From Eubacterium sp. CAG:251 (GTDB lineage Bacteria > Bacillota > Clostridia > Oscillospirales > Acutalibacteraceae), in contig FR889157.1 in NCBI GenBank assembly GCA_000436835.1, forward strand, positions 63,223-91,479: a stretch of DNA of 28,257 nt. Direction: 5' to 3'. Below, in pieces: positions 1 to 7,311 of the stretch (positions are counted from its first letter, which is position 1; every line of letters begins with the position of its first letter). Position numbers and translations under genes: made by a program. The notes beneath the pieces are model-generated. The model worked only from the letters and a program-made list of their open reading frames with translations, was not told the origin of the DNA and ran no database searches.

Positions 1-1
1 T

Positions 2-700
2 CTTCCGCAAGTCAGCGGCAAAACGAACTATATTGTGACTGTATCGGAAGATGAAAATTTGCTTTTTGTTGAAATGATTCAGGTTGATTTGGATAATAAG
101 TCATATAAAGTTTGCACGTTAAAATCTTCAACGGAATATGACGGCAGTACGCTTGGATATATTTATGCTCATTCGGGAATACAAAATGTAAAAAGTGCGG
201 CTGAAAATATGTTTTCAACCACATTTGATTATTACATTGATTTCCAGCGTGACGCATTTTGCGAATATTTTGACTCTTTGGGTGATGTAAATTATGCCCT
301 TGTGTCGGATATTAAATATAAAAATAATAAATCGGCTGTTGCGTTTACCGTAAGAATGAAGGCAGGCGAGCAGGTAATTAAAGGCAGTCAGGCGGTTAAT
401 CTTGTAAGATATTTTCTTGAATCAAATAACCAGCAAAATGCAAATGACGTGCTTTTAACTTCTCTTTCAAAACAAATGAATCCTGATAATTTTGCAAATA
501 AGGACAGCCTTTTTCAAAATTTGGTTACTAAGTCGACTACCAATATAACAGTTCGTGATTATTCTGCGGCAGATGACAGTATAACCGTGCTTTGCAACAG
601 CCAAAACGGTATCAGCGTTTACGGCGCAGAAATTAAATATAAGAAAAATAAAATCACAAAGGATACCCTCCAAAATGCAAAGGGTTACTTTGTGAAGTAA
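2..700 (+). CDS. LCP (LytR-CpsA-Psr)-like protein, 5' end outside window
   Basis: The frame is open to the left edge of the window, so the true start lies upstream; the first in-window start codon is a GTG at 35. The visible 232 residues resemble the second half of an LCP domain. There is a YIYAHSG stretch, then a DYYIDFQRDAFCEYFDSLG segment that matches the usual pattern of a vd-gf-lvdalGGv motif. Next comes MKAGEQVIKGSQAVNLVRYF, which matches the family's aG-q-l-G-qAl-yvR motif. LCP proteins transfer undecaprenyl-linked polymers such as teichoic acid or capsule to peptidoglycan outside the membrane. The copy looks degenerate: the normal GGV is GDV and the Arg-rich ligand segment is poorly kept. 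It ends 12 bases before folE and may be co-transcribed with it. The family call is by eye; a divergent secreted protein is possible. Confidence 0.5.
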   Translation, partial: LPQVSGKTNYIVTVSEDENLLFVEMIQVDLDNKSYKVCTLKSSTEYDGSTLGYIYAHSGIQNVKSAAENMFSTTFDYYIDFQRDAFCEYFDSLGDVNYALVSDIKYKNNKSAVAFTVRMKAGEQVIKGSQAVNLVRYFLESNNQQNANDVLLTSLSKQMNPDNFANKDSLFQNLVTKSTTNITVRDYSAADDSITVLCNSQNGISVYGAEIKYKKNKITKDTLQNAKGYFVK

Positions 701-712
701 GAGGAAAATATT

Positions 713-1267
713 ATGGATAAAGAAAGAATACAAAATGCAGTCAGGGAAATTCTTATTGCCGTAGGCGAGGACCCGGACCGTGAGGGTTTACTTGAAACGC
801 CTAAAAGAGTTGCAAATATGTATGAGGAAATTTTTGCAGGCTTGACGGAGGACCCAAAACAGCATATTAAGCTTTTTAACGAGCAATCAAACGACGAAAT
901 GGTAATCGTAAAGGATATTCCTTTTTATTCAATGTGCGAGCATCATTTGCTTCCGTTTTTCGGCAAGGCACATATAGGCTATATTCCGAGCGACAATAAA
1001 ATTATCGGTCTTTCCAAGCTTGCAAGAATTGTTGATAATTTTGCAAAAAAGCCGCAGGTGCAGGAAAGGCTCACAAGCGATATTGCAGATTTTCTTAATG
1101 ATAATCTTCAGCCTAAAGGTGTTGCCGTAATTATGGAGGCGGAACATATGTGTATGACTATGCGTGGTGCACGTGCCGCAGGCTCAAAAACTCAAACCTC
1201 GGCGCTCAGGGGCATTATGCGTACCGACGCCAAAACAAGAGCGGAAGTTTTATCGCTTCTTAAATAA
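713..1267 (+). CDS. folE: GTP cyclohydrolase I
   Basis: Converts GTP to 7,8-dihydroneopterin triphosphate, the first step of tetrahydrofolate synthesis, in the cytoplasm. The 184-residue length is normal for the short bacterial enzyme. The zinc ligands are visible as Cys75 and His78 in MCEHHLLPF and Cys147 in EHMCMTMRG. The substrate-binding GLSKLARIV and the C-terminal SKTQTSALRG are also present. The start is an ATG preceded by GAGGAAAAT, a fair ribosome binding site. It is the first of four folate genes in the order folE-folP-folB-folK, 12 bases after the LCP-like gene. No promoter is visible in that gap, so transcription probably enters from upstream. Confidence 0.97.
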   Translation: MDKERIQNAVREILIAVGEDPDREGLLETPKRVANMYEEIFAGLTEDPKQHIKLFNEQSNDEMVIVKDIPFYSMCEHHLLPFFGKAHIGYIPSDNKIIGLSKLARIVDNFAKKPQVQERLTSDIADFLNDNLQPKGVAVIMEAEHMCMTMRGARAAGSKTQTSALRGIMRTDAKTRAEVLSLLK

Positions 1268-1306
1268 GCAGTTAAAATTTCCTTTTATAATACGAAAGGG
1301 TAAATT

Positions 1307-2113
1307 ATGATTTGGAAATGCAAAAATAAAGAAATAGAATACGGCAAAGATGTATTGATAATGGGTATTGTAAACGTTACACCTGACAGTTTTTCAGACG
1401 GAGGCGACCATTTTTCACCGGATGATGCAGTTGAATGTGCCTTTAAGCTTATTGATGACGGTGCAGATATAATAGATATCGGCGCACAATCCACCAGACC
1501 TGGCCATATTCCTGTTTCGGATAAAGAGGAATGGGAAAGGCTTGAGCCTGTTTTAAAAGCATTAAACGGCAAAATAAGCGTTCCTGTTTCGATTGACACA
1601 TATTATCCCTATGTTGCCGAAAAATCGCTTTCTCTCGGCGCAGACATAATTAATGACGTCAGCGGTGTAATTAATCCCGATATGGCAAAAATAATTAAAG
1701 AAAGCGGTGCAGGCTGGGTAATTATGCACAACGGCGCAGGCTCGGCTGAGGATATCAAAAACTTTTTTGAGGCATCTTTGGCTGAATGTAAGCGCTTAAA
1801 TATAGATAAATCGCAAATTTGTTTAGATATGGGCATAGGTTTTGGAAAAAATTATAAAGAAAATCTTGAACTTTTGACAAAAATGGATTATTATAAGATT
1901 GAAGCCTTTCCGCTTTTGCTCGGAACTTCTCGAAAAAGGGTTATCGGTGAGGGAAGCAGGCAGAGCGAACCAAAGCAGCGTATATACGGAAATATTGCCG
2001 CAGACACCGTTGCAATAATGCAGGGTGTTGATATTATTCGTTTGCATGACGTTTTGCACGAAAAGCAGGGAATATATATGGCGCAGGCATTGCGTGATGC
2101 TTATGTCAAATAA
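1307..2113 (+). CDS. folP: Dihydropteroate synthase
   Basis: Condenses 6-hydroxymethyl-7,8-dihydropterin diphosphate with p-aminobenzoate to form dihydropteroate; it is the target of sulfonamides. The protein has 268 residues, typical for a TIM-barrel DHPS. Visible motifs are the N-terminal signature IMGIVNVTPDSFSDGG (about residues 18-33), SIDTYYP, ADIINDVSG, LDMGIGFGKN, and the C-terminal GTSRKRVIG with the conserved Lys. It follows folE by 39 bases with an ACGAAAGGG ribosome binding site. Its p-aminobenzoate substrate must come from pab genes outside the window. Confidence 0.96.
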   Translation: MIWKCKNKEIEYGKDVLIMGIVNVTPDSFSDGGDHFSPDDAVECAFKLIDDGADIIDIGAQSTRPGHIPVSDKEEWERLEPVLKALNGKISVPVSIDTYYPYVAEKSLSLGADIINDVSGVINPDMAKIIKESGAGWVIMHNGAGSAEDIKNFFEASLAECKRLNIDKSQICLDMGIGFGKNYKENLELLTKMDYYKIEAFPLLLGTSRKRVIGEGSRQSEPKQRIYGNIAADTVAIMQGVDIIRLHDVLHEKQGIYMAQALRDAYVK

Positions 2114-2130
2114 AATATAGGGGCTTTGAT

Positions 2131-2490
2131 ATGGATAAAATTTTAATCCGTGATTTAAAAATATTTGCCTATCACGGAGTCAACGAAGAAGAAAAGGTCA
2201 ACGGTCAGAATTTTATTTTTGATATTGACTTATCCGTAAATATGATTAAAGCGTGTTACAGTGATAATGTTGATGACACTGTAAGCTATGCAAAGGTCAT
2301 TAAGACGGTAACAAGAGTCTTTACTGCCGAGAAGTACAACCTGCTTGAAAAAGCGGCTCAAATCACGGCAGAGGCAATTTTAGAAGAATATCAGGATGTT
2401 GCCAAGGTTGAATTAACACTTAAAAAGCCTGAGGCACCGATGAAAGCAGATTTCTCCTATGTAGGAGTAAAAATAGAGAGGGAACGCTAA
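2131..2490 (+). CDS. folB: Dihydroneopterin aldolase
   Basis: Cleaves 7,8-dihydroneopterin to 6-hydroxymethyl-7,8-dihydropterin and glycolaldehyde. The 119-residue protein has the family start DKILIRDLKIFAYHGVNEEE, in which the Tyr-His-Gly-Val segment lines the pterin site. It also has DTVSYAKV, the NLLEKAAQ helix with its conserved Glu and Ala, and a C-terminal LTLKKPEAPM stretch containing the catalytic Lys region. It lies 17 bases after folP, and its stop codon shares one base with the start of folK, which indicates translational coupling. Confidence 0.95.
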   Translation: MDKILIRDLKIFAYHGVNEEEKVNGQNFIFDIDLSVNMIKACYSDNVDDTVSYAKVIKTVTRVFTAEKYNLLEKAAQITAEAILEEYQDVAKVELTLKKPEAPMKADFSYVGVKIERER

Positions 2491-2966
2491 TGAGATACGT
2501 TATTGGCATCGGTAGTAATATCGGAGACAGGAAAGAAAATATTGAAAGGGCAATTGCGGCTATTGAAACATTGCCTAAAACGAGAATTGTGCTTAAAAGC
2601 TCAATTTATGAAACTCAGCCGGTAGGTTATGAAGAACAGGATGATTTTTATAATATCTGCCTTGAAGTTCAAAGTGTTTTCAATCCTTTTGAAATGATTG
2701 GGGCTGTTTTGGGAATTGAAGCAGGCTTCGGAAGAGTACGTACAATTAAGGACGGTCCGAGAATTATTGATATTGACATTATTTTTGTTGAAAATATGGT
2801 AATTCAGTCGCCTCATCTTACTGTTCCTCATCCTCAATACAAAAACAGACGTTTTGTTTTAGAGCCACTTTGTGAAATGTATCCCGACGGAAGATTTATG
2901 GGCTACATATTTGGCGGTTTGAGTGAACAAATCGAAAATCAAAAAGTTAAAAAGCTCGAAGATTAA
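2490..2966 (+). CDS. folK: 2-amino-4-hydroxy-6-hydroxymethyldihydropteridine diphosphokinase (HPPK)
   Basis: Transfers pyrophosphate from ATP to 6-hydroxymethyl-7,8-dihydropterin, giving the substrate of FolP. The 158-residue length is normal. Motifs seen are YVIGIGSNIGDRKENI at the N terminus, VLGIEAGFGRVR, and the metal-binding GPRIIDIDIIF with its two essential Asp residues, followed by LTVPHPQYKNRRFVLEPL. Its ATG overlaps the folB stop by one base. The gene ends the folate cluster and is followed at once by a strong terminator, so folEPBK ends here as a unit. folC, pabA and pabB are not present. Confidence 0.96.
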   Translation: MRYVIGIGSNIGDRKENIERAIAAIETLPKTRIVLKSSIYETQPVGYEEQDDFYNICLEVQSVFNPFEMIGAVLGIEAGFGRVRTIKDGPRIIDIDIIFVENMVIQSPHLTVPHPQYKNRRFVLEPLCEMYPDGRFMGYIFGGLSEQIENQKVKKLED

Positions 2967-2975
2967 CATATAATA

Positions 2976-3012
2976 AAGGCAGACACAATTTTTTGTGTCT
3001 GCCTTATTTTTT
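2976..3012 (+). terminator. Intrinsic terminator of the folate operon
   Basis: Inverted arms AAGGCAGACACAA (2976-2988) and TTGTGTCTGCCTT (2993-3005) form a perfect 13-bp stem with a four-T loop. A run ATTTTTT follows. It begins ten bases after the folK stop. Confidence 0.93.
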
Positions 3013-3108
3013 GGAAAAATTAAAATTTAATAGCAAAATTTCTTTGCTTTATATTATTTGCTTTTTGCAAACAATATTATTGCACGATATGTGCAAGGAG
3101 GTAAAGAG

Positions 3109-3285
3109 ATGAATAAAAAAGACACATCGAATATGATGAAAATTATGGGTGCAACACTTGCCGTTTGCTCAGCGGCAGCAATCATGGGCGGTATGAAATC
3201 AAACAGCTTTTCAGCCAAAAAAACGATGAAAAAAGCAGGCGAGAAGGTAGTTGATTTCGTCGATACCGTAGCGTCGTTTATGTAA
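3109..3285 (+). CDS. 58-residue hypothetical protein with hydrophobic segment
   Basis: I do not recognise a named family. The start at 3109 is chosen because AAGGAGG lies seven bases upstream; a longer frame from 3058 has no such site and would place the ribosome binding site inside the gene. The product starts MNKKDTSN, has a hydrophobic Ala/Met/Gly-rich stretch (about residues 9-28) and ends in a lysine-rich amphipathic segment, KKTMKKAGEKVVDFVDTVASFM. It looks like a small membrane-associated or surface-active peptide. Short proteins with this layout (Ala/Gly hydrophobic stretch followed by a KKA...K helix) occur in related Clostridia, but this is from memory. It is monocistronic between two terminators. 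A hairpin (TTGCAC 3080-3085, GTGCAA 3091-3096) abuts the ribosome binding site. Confidence 0.6.
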   Translation: MNKKDTSNMMKIMGATLAVCSAAAIMGGMKSNSFSAKKTMKKAGEKVVDFVDTVASFM

Positions 3286-3295
3286 GAGCAAAAAA

Positions 3296-3336
3296 GCCAA
3301 GGAAAATTAGCCAAGGAAAAATTTTCCTTGGTTTAC
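3296..3336 (+). terminator. Probable terminator after the 58-residue ORF
   Basis: CCAAGGAAAA (3311-3320) and TTTTCCTTGG (3322-3331) make a long AT-rich stem followed by only three T residues. GCCAAGGAAAA also occurs just before it, from 3300, as a partial direct repeat. The weak T-tract makes this a moderate call. Confidence 0.5.
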
Positions 3337-3341
3337 ATATT

Positions 3342-3372
3342 TAGGCTCCCTTGAAAAGGGAGCTGGCAAACC
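3342..3372. repeat. Short palindromic repeat fragment (GGCTCCCTT-type)
   Basis: GCTCCCTT (3345-3352) and AAGGGAGC (3356-3363) form a hairpin with loop GAA, flanked by TTAG and TGGCAAA. It resembles one hairpin of the element at 13378-13443 (CCTCCCTT/AAGGGAGG, read on the other strand). Elements of this type are widespread between genes in gut Clostridia. Only one arm of the larger element is present here. Confidence 0.55.
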
Positions 3373-3390
3373 GTTCAAATGTTATTGATA

Positions 3391-3444
3391 TAAAAAACAA
3401 AGGAATTAGAAAAACGTTGATAAATACGTATTTCTAATTCCTTT
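3391..3444 (-). terminator. Intrinsic terminator of the aldolase gene
   Basis: AAAGGAATTAGAAA (3399-3412) pairs with TTTCTAATTCCTTT (3431-3444). Read on the minus strand, the 14-bp stem is followed by GTTTTTTATA. It lies about 40 bases after the fba stop codon. Confidence 0.85.
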
Positions 3445-3482
3445 TCTATTTTGGCACGGTTAAAACCGTTTATTCGCAATTT

Positions 3483-4424
3483 TTAGTCGTTTGCGTGACC
3501 TGTTGAACCAAATACTACGTCAATCTTGTGAGCAACAACCTCTTCAATAAGGTTTCTTGCAGGAGTGAGATACTGACGTGGGTCAAAGTGAGTCGGATTC
3601 TCTGCAAAATGCTCTCTGATAGCTGCTGTCATTGCAATACGGATATCAGAGTCAACATTAATCTTGCAAACAGCCATAGATGCAGCCTTACGAAGCATAT
3701 CCTCAGGAATACCGATTGCATCAGGCATTTCGCCGCCAAACTTGTTAATAATCTTGATATGGTCTTGGTTTACAGATGATGCACCGTGAAGAACGATTGG
3801 GAAGCCAGGAAGCTTCTTGCCTACTTCTTCAAGAATGTCAAAACGAAGCTGTGGCTTTTGACCAGGCTTAAACTTGTATGCGCCGTGGCTTGTGCCGATA
3901 GCAATAGCAAGTGAGTCAACACCTGTTCTTGTTACGAAATCATAAACTTCTTCAGGTCTTGTGTAAGATGCGTTATCAGCGTCAACCTTAACGTCATCCT
4001 CAACGCCTGCCAACGTACCAAGCTCGCCTTCAACAACTACGCCGTGAGCGTGAGCATATTCAACAACCTTCTTTGTAAGAGCAACGTTTTCCTCATAAGG
4101 AAGAGAAGAACCGTCAATCATAACAGAAGTAAAGCCGCCGTCAATACATTCCTTGCATGTTTCAAAATCAGGGCCGTGGTCAAGGTGAAGAGCGATTGGA
4201 AGACCTGTTTCCTCAGCTGCAGCCTTTACCATAGCAACAAGGTATTCGTGAGATGCATACTTTCTTGCACCTGCTGAGCATTGAAGAATAACAGGAGCGT
4301 TAAGCTTCTTTGCAGCACGGGTAATACCCTGAACAATTTCCATATTGTTTACGTTGAAAGCACCGATAGCATAGCCGCCTTCGTATGCCTTTTTAAACAT
4401 TTCAGTAGTAGTAACTAATGGCAT
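3483..4424 (-). CDS. fba: Class II fructose-1,6-bisphosphate aldolase
   Basis: Zinc-dependent cleavage of fructose-1,6-bisphosphate to dihydroxyacetone phosphate and glyceraldehyde-3-phosphate in glycolysis and gluconeogenesis. The 313-residue protein shows ALHLDHGPD with catalytic Asp82 and zinc ligand His83. The other zinc ligands are His180 in IGTSHGAY and His213 in VLHGASS. The phosphate-binding loop regions NVNNMEI and NVDSDIR are present. The length and motifs match the FbaA type of Firmicutes; tagatose-bisphosphate aldolase is a less likely relative. The start ATG has AAGGAG upstream. It is monocistronic, with its own promoter, a structured leader and a terminator, as expected for a highly expressed glycolytic gene. 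Confidence 0.95.
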   Translation of the reverse strand: MPLVTTTEMFKKAYEGGYAIGAFNVNNMEIVQGITRAAKKLNAPVILQCSAGARKYASHEYLVAMVKAAAEETGLPIALHLDHGPDFETCKECIDGGFTSVMIDGSSLPYEENVALTKKVVEYAHAHGVVVEGELGTLAGVEDDVKVDADNASYTRPEEVYDFVTRTGVDSLAIAIGTSHGAYKFKPGQKPQLRFDILEEVGKKLPGFPIVLHGASSVNQDHIKIINKFGGEMPDAIGIPEDMLRKAASMAVCKINVDSDIRIAMTAAIREHFAENPTHFDPRQYLTPARNLIEEVVAHKIDVVFGSTGHAND

Positions 4425-4447
4425 TTTAAAAATCTCCTTACATACTT

Positions 4448-4524
4448 GAAAAATTAGTTAGTGGCACAGTTAATACCTAACCACTTAACGCAGTTATTAT
4501 ACAACATTTAAAAATAAATATCAA
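4448..4524 (-). promoter_or_regulatory. fba promoter with terminator-like leader hairpin
   Basis: On the minus strand, TTGATA (4519-4524) and TATAAT (4496-4501) are separated by exactly 17 bases, a near-consensus sigma-A promoter. The predicted transcript begins a few bases before a hairpin: GTTAAGTGG (4489-4481) pairs with CCACTAAC (4464-4457) with one bulge, enclosing a smaller TTA/TAA stem. The hairpin is followed by TAATTTTTC. The ribosome binding site TAAGGAG lies downstream, near 4431-4440. The promoter is well supported; an attenuator role for the hairpin is inference. Confidence 0.75.
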
Positions 4525-4555
4525 TAAAAATATGTGAACAAATAATCAATTTAGT

Positions 4556-5500
4556 CTATATTTGCGCATTTTCATCATAATCTATGATTTCACGTGCAAT
4601 ATAAATCGGTCGTTTCTTTGTTTCAATATAATTTTTGGCAAGATATTCGCCCATAATTCCGATTGTGAAAAGCTGAATACCGCCCAAAAAAGAAATGAGA
4701 ATTACAAGCTGAGTAAAGCCGTCAACACTAATATTGCTTACAAGCTTTCTTATAACGGTAATTATTGCATAAACAAGGCTTAAAAATACCGTCAGTCCAC
4801 CGATATAACTTGAAATTTTAAGCGGCATTGTCGAAAAAGCGATTATTCCGTCAAGACCGTATTTTAAAAGCTTTGAAAAATTAAAACTGCTTTTTCCGCT
4901 TTTTCTTTCCTCTGCAACGTAAGGAATGTATTTTGTGTTAAATCCTACCCAACTGAAAATGCCCTTGCTGAAGCGATAATATTCTCCCATTGAAAGAATA
5001 GCGTCCTTAACCCTGCTGCGAAATGTTCTGAAATCGCTTGCACCGTCAACAAAGTGCGTTTCGGTAAACTTGTCGGCAAACTTGTAAAAGTTTTTTTTGC
5101 AAAATTTAGCAAATGAACTTTCGTGCCTGTTTTCCTGGCAGGCACAAATGCAGTCGATATCATCGTCATTTTCTAAAATATCAACCATTTCCTTTACTAT
5201 TTCCGGGCTTTGCTGCAAGTCCGTATCAATAATTGTGATATAGTCGCCCTTGCAGTTTTGAAGCCCTGCATACATAGCAGACTCCTTGCCGAAATTTCTT
5301 GAAAAATTAATTATTTTAATATTTTGCGTGCTTTCTTTTTTTAACTTTTTAAGTGAGCCTATCGTGTTGTCACGGCTGCCGTCGTTAATAAATACAAGCT
5401 CGTAGTCTTTTGTGTTCGGAAAAGCATCAAGCACAGCTTTTGCAAACGCAATAACGTTTTTTTCCTCATTAAAGCACGGACAAATAAATGATTGTTTCAT
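4556..5500 (-). CDS. GtrB-like membrane glycosyltransferase, family 2
   Basis: A 314-residue GT2 enzyme of the polyprenyl-phosphate glycosyltransferase type. The GT-A domain covers about residues 1-220. FICPCFNEE opens it, the nucleotide-binding FINDGSRDNT contains Asp40, and the metal-binding DTD lies at 92-94 in IIDTDLQQSPE. Two C-terminal membrane helices lie at about 231-251 and 262-284. This is the layout of GtrB/YkcC/DPM1 relatives, which load a sugar from a nucleotide donor onto undecaprenyl phosphate at the inner membrane face. The sugar cannot be told from sequence. It has its own promoter 60 bases upstream. No flippase or GT-C partner gene lies next to it in the window, so its acceptor pathway is unknown. 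Confidence 0.88.
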   Translation of the reverse strand: MKQSFICPCFNEEKNVIAFAKAVLDAFPNTKDYELVFINDGSRDNTIGSLKKLKKESTQNIKIINFSRNFGKESAMYAGLQNCKGDYITIIDTDLQQSPEIVKEMVDILENDDDIDCICACQENRHESSFAKFCKKNFYKFADKFTETHFVDGASDFRTFRSRVKDAILSMGEYYRFSKGIFSWVGFNTKYIPYVAEERKSGKSSFNFSKLLKYGLDGIIAFSTMPLKISSYIGGLTVFLSLVYAIITVIRKLVSNISVDGFTQLVILISFLGGIQLFTIGIMGEYLAKNYIETKKRPIYIAREIIDYDENAQI

Positions 5501-5518
5501 TATTTCACTTCCTTGCAG

Positions 5519-5560
5519 AGTATTCTACATTAAATAGCAGATAATGTCAAATAGAATACT
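5519..5560 (-). promoter_or_regulatory. Glycosyltransferase gene promoter framed by an inverted repeat
   Basis: On the minus strand, TTGACA (5550-5545) and TAGAAT (5527-5522) are 17 bases apart. Nine-base arms AGTATTCTA (5560-5552) and TAGAATACT (5527-5519) flank the promoter. One arm lies just upstream of the -35 and the other coincides with the -10. This geometry suggests a repressor operator, or a hairpin if the region is read through from rsmE. Confidence 0.65.
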
Positions 5561-5572
5561 TGTCTATAAAAT

Positions 5573-6295
5573 CTATTCTAAATTATTGCTCAACAGCATA
5601 ATTGCGGTAAGCGCCGCAACCGGTGCCGTCTGCGTTCTTAAAATGCGGGGGCCTAAGGAAGCAATTTTTCCGCCTGAGGCTTTAATCAACTCAACTTCTT
5701 TTTCCTCAAATCCACCTTCAGGGCCGATATATATCGAAACGCTTTTAATGTCTTGGTTTATCATAGATTTAAGGCTTTCGCCGCCACCCTCATAAAAAAG
5801 GATTTTCAGCTCGCTGTCATCGTTTTTTACCGCTTTTTCAAGCGAGGTCATATCCATAATTTCAGGCACAATTCCACGTCCGCTTTGCTGAGCCGCCTCA
5901 AGCGCAATTTTTTCATATCTCTGTTTTTTCTTTTTTGCGCTTTTTTCGTCAGGCCTGCTTACACTTCTGTTGGTAAGCGTCGGGCAAATTGCCGATATTC
6001 CGAGTTCGGTGCATTTTTGAATAACGTCCTCAAGCTTGCTTGATTTTGGCACGCCCTGATAAAGCGTAACCTTAACGCTCGGCTCGCTGTTGTTTGCCTG
6101 CTTGTAGCAAACCGAAAGGGTAACAAGTCCGCCGTTTGTATTTTCTATTATACAGCCATAATCGTTGCCGTTGCCGCTTGTAAGCGTGAGCATATCGCCT
6201 TTTCTCATTCTAAGCGATTTTGCAATGTGGCGTGATTGCTCCTCGTTTAATGTAACTTGACCGTCAGGCTCAAAATCTATAAAAAGCTTTTGCAT
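5573..6295 (-). CDS. rsmE: 16S rRNA (uracil-1498 N3)-methyltransferase
   Basis: SAM-dependent SPOUT methyltransferase that makes m3U1498 in the decoding region of 16S rRNA. The SPOUT signature is clear near the C terminus: IYIGPEGGFEEKEVELI and LGPRILRTQTAPVAAL, the knotted SAM pocket. An N-terminal PUA-like part starts MQKLFID and includes EEQSRHIAKSLRMRKGD. The start at 6295 is preferred because AAAGGAAA lies eight bases before it. A longer frame from 6322 adds nine residues (MNIYKRKLI) that are not typical of the family. The gene lies 49 bases after the DNA glycosylase gene and is probably co-transcribed with it. The usual neighbour prmA is not here. Confidence 0.93.
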   Translation of the reverse strand: MQKLFIDFEPDGQVTLNEEQSRHIAKSLRMRKGDMLTLTSGNGNDYGCIIENTNGGLVTLSVCYKQANNSEPSVKVTLYQGVPKSSKLEDVIQKCTELGISAICPTLTNRSVSRPDEKSAKKKKQRYEKIALEAAQQSGRGIVPEIMDMTSLEKAVKNDDSELKILFYEGGGESLKSMINQDIKSVSIYIGPEGGFEEKEVELIKASGGKIASLGPRILRTQTAPVAALTAIMLLSNNLE

Positions 6296-6344
6296 AATTA
6301 ATTTCCTTTTATATATATTCAAATAAGTTTTGGCACAATAATAA

Positions 6345-7166
6345 TTATAAATTATTCCTTGCCCAATGAAACAGATATTGCTGTGCTATTCCGCCGATAC
6401 CGTCAAAGCATTTCGGCAAGCCGTCGGGGTAATATTCCATAACCCTTTTCATCCAAACGTCAACGGGGAATGCGTCGTAAAAGCCGAAGCCGAAAAGAAG
6501 CGCACAGTTTGCAACCTTAATGCCTACTCCGTAAATGTTTAAAAGTTCTTTTCTTGCATTTTCAAGCGGTAAATTTTTTATTTTTTCAAGGTCAATTTCT
6601 CCGCTTGCAACGCCTTTTGCAAGTTTTTCAAGGTATTTTGCCCTATATCCCGTTCCGAGTTCTTCAAAATCCTCAACCGAAAGCTTTGAAAGCCTCTTTG
6701 CACTTGGAAAAGAATAAAATCCTTTTTTGACCTCTTGCCCGTATTTTTCGCAAAGCCTTTCTATAATACCTTTAATCCTTTTGATATTATTCTGCTGGCT
6801 TATAACAAACGAGCAAAGCGCCTCCCAACTGTCCTGATTAAGTATTCTTATTCCGTAATATTCGTCAATCGTTGAGGCTAAAAGCTTATCTTCCTTCAGC
6901 GTTTCGCATATTTTAACATAATCCCTGTCAAAATCAAAATATTTTCTCCAAATATTTTCAAAATCGTTTTCGCTTGTGTCCTTTAACAAAAAAGTATCTT
7001 CACCGATTTTGCTTATATTGAGATAAACACCGCTTGCAACACCGCTGAAGCTTGCGTCTTTTTCCTTAACCCAGCGAAAAGCCTGACCGCAATCGAGAGT
7101 TAATTCAAGGTCAAGGCATTTTACACCGTGCAAAATTATATCGTTGTTTTTAATTTCAATTTCCAT
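6345..7166 (-). CDS. OGG1-like DNA glycosylase/AP lyase (HhH-GPD)
   Basis: A 273-residue bifunctional glycosylase of the OGG1 type, which removes 8-oxoguanine from DNA and nicks the abasic site. An N-terminal OGG_N-like domain (about 1-110, with LDCGQAFRW) precedes the HhH-GPD domain. In the latter, WEALCSFVISQQNNIKRI leads to the hairpin LLNIYGVGIKVANCALL. The catalytic Lys217 (in GIKVANC) and Asp236 (in FPVDVWMK) align with the Lys and Asp of human OGG1. An AGAGGA ribosome binding site lies seven bases before the ATG. It is first in a minus-strand pair with rsmE. A weak -10 TATACT is visible upstream, near 7230-7235, but I found no good -35. Confidence 0.9.
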   Translation of the reverse strand: MEIEIKNNDIILHGVKCLDLELTLDCGQAFRWVKEKDASFSGVASGVYLNISKIGEDTFLLKDTSENDFENIWRKYFDFDRDYVKICETLKEDKLLASTIDEYYGIRILNQDSWEALCSFVISQQNNIKRIKGIIERLCEKYGQEVKKGFYSFPSAKRLSKLSVEDFEELGTGYRAKYLEKLAKGVASGEIDLEKIKNLPLENARKELLNIYGVGIKVANCALLFGFGFYDAFPVDVWMKRVMEYYPDGLPKCFDGIGGIAQQYLFHWARNNL

Positions 7167-7311
7167 AACGTCCTCTTGTCAACCTGTTTTGAAAAATTGT
7201 ATTACTTTTGTAACAAATGCGTACTTAGAGTATAACATTTTTTTGTCAAGAGTGAAAGTTAAAAATAGCAAATTACACAAAAATATTAGTTTAATATCGA
7301 ACTTTCAAAAA

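Noticed and set aside
7201..7260. Consensus promoter TTGACA with TATACT for the DNA glycosylase gene
   Set aside because: On the minus strand the two elements are only about nine bases apart, too close for a sigma-A promoter, and the alternative -35 is weak.
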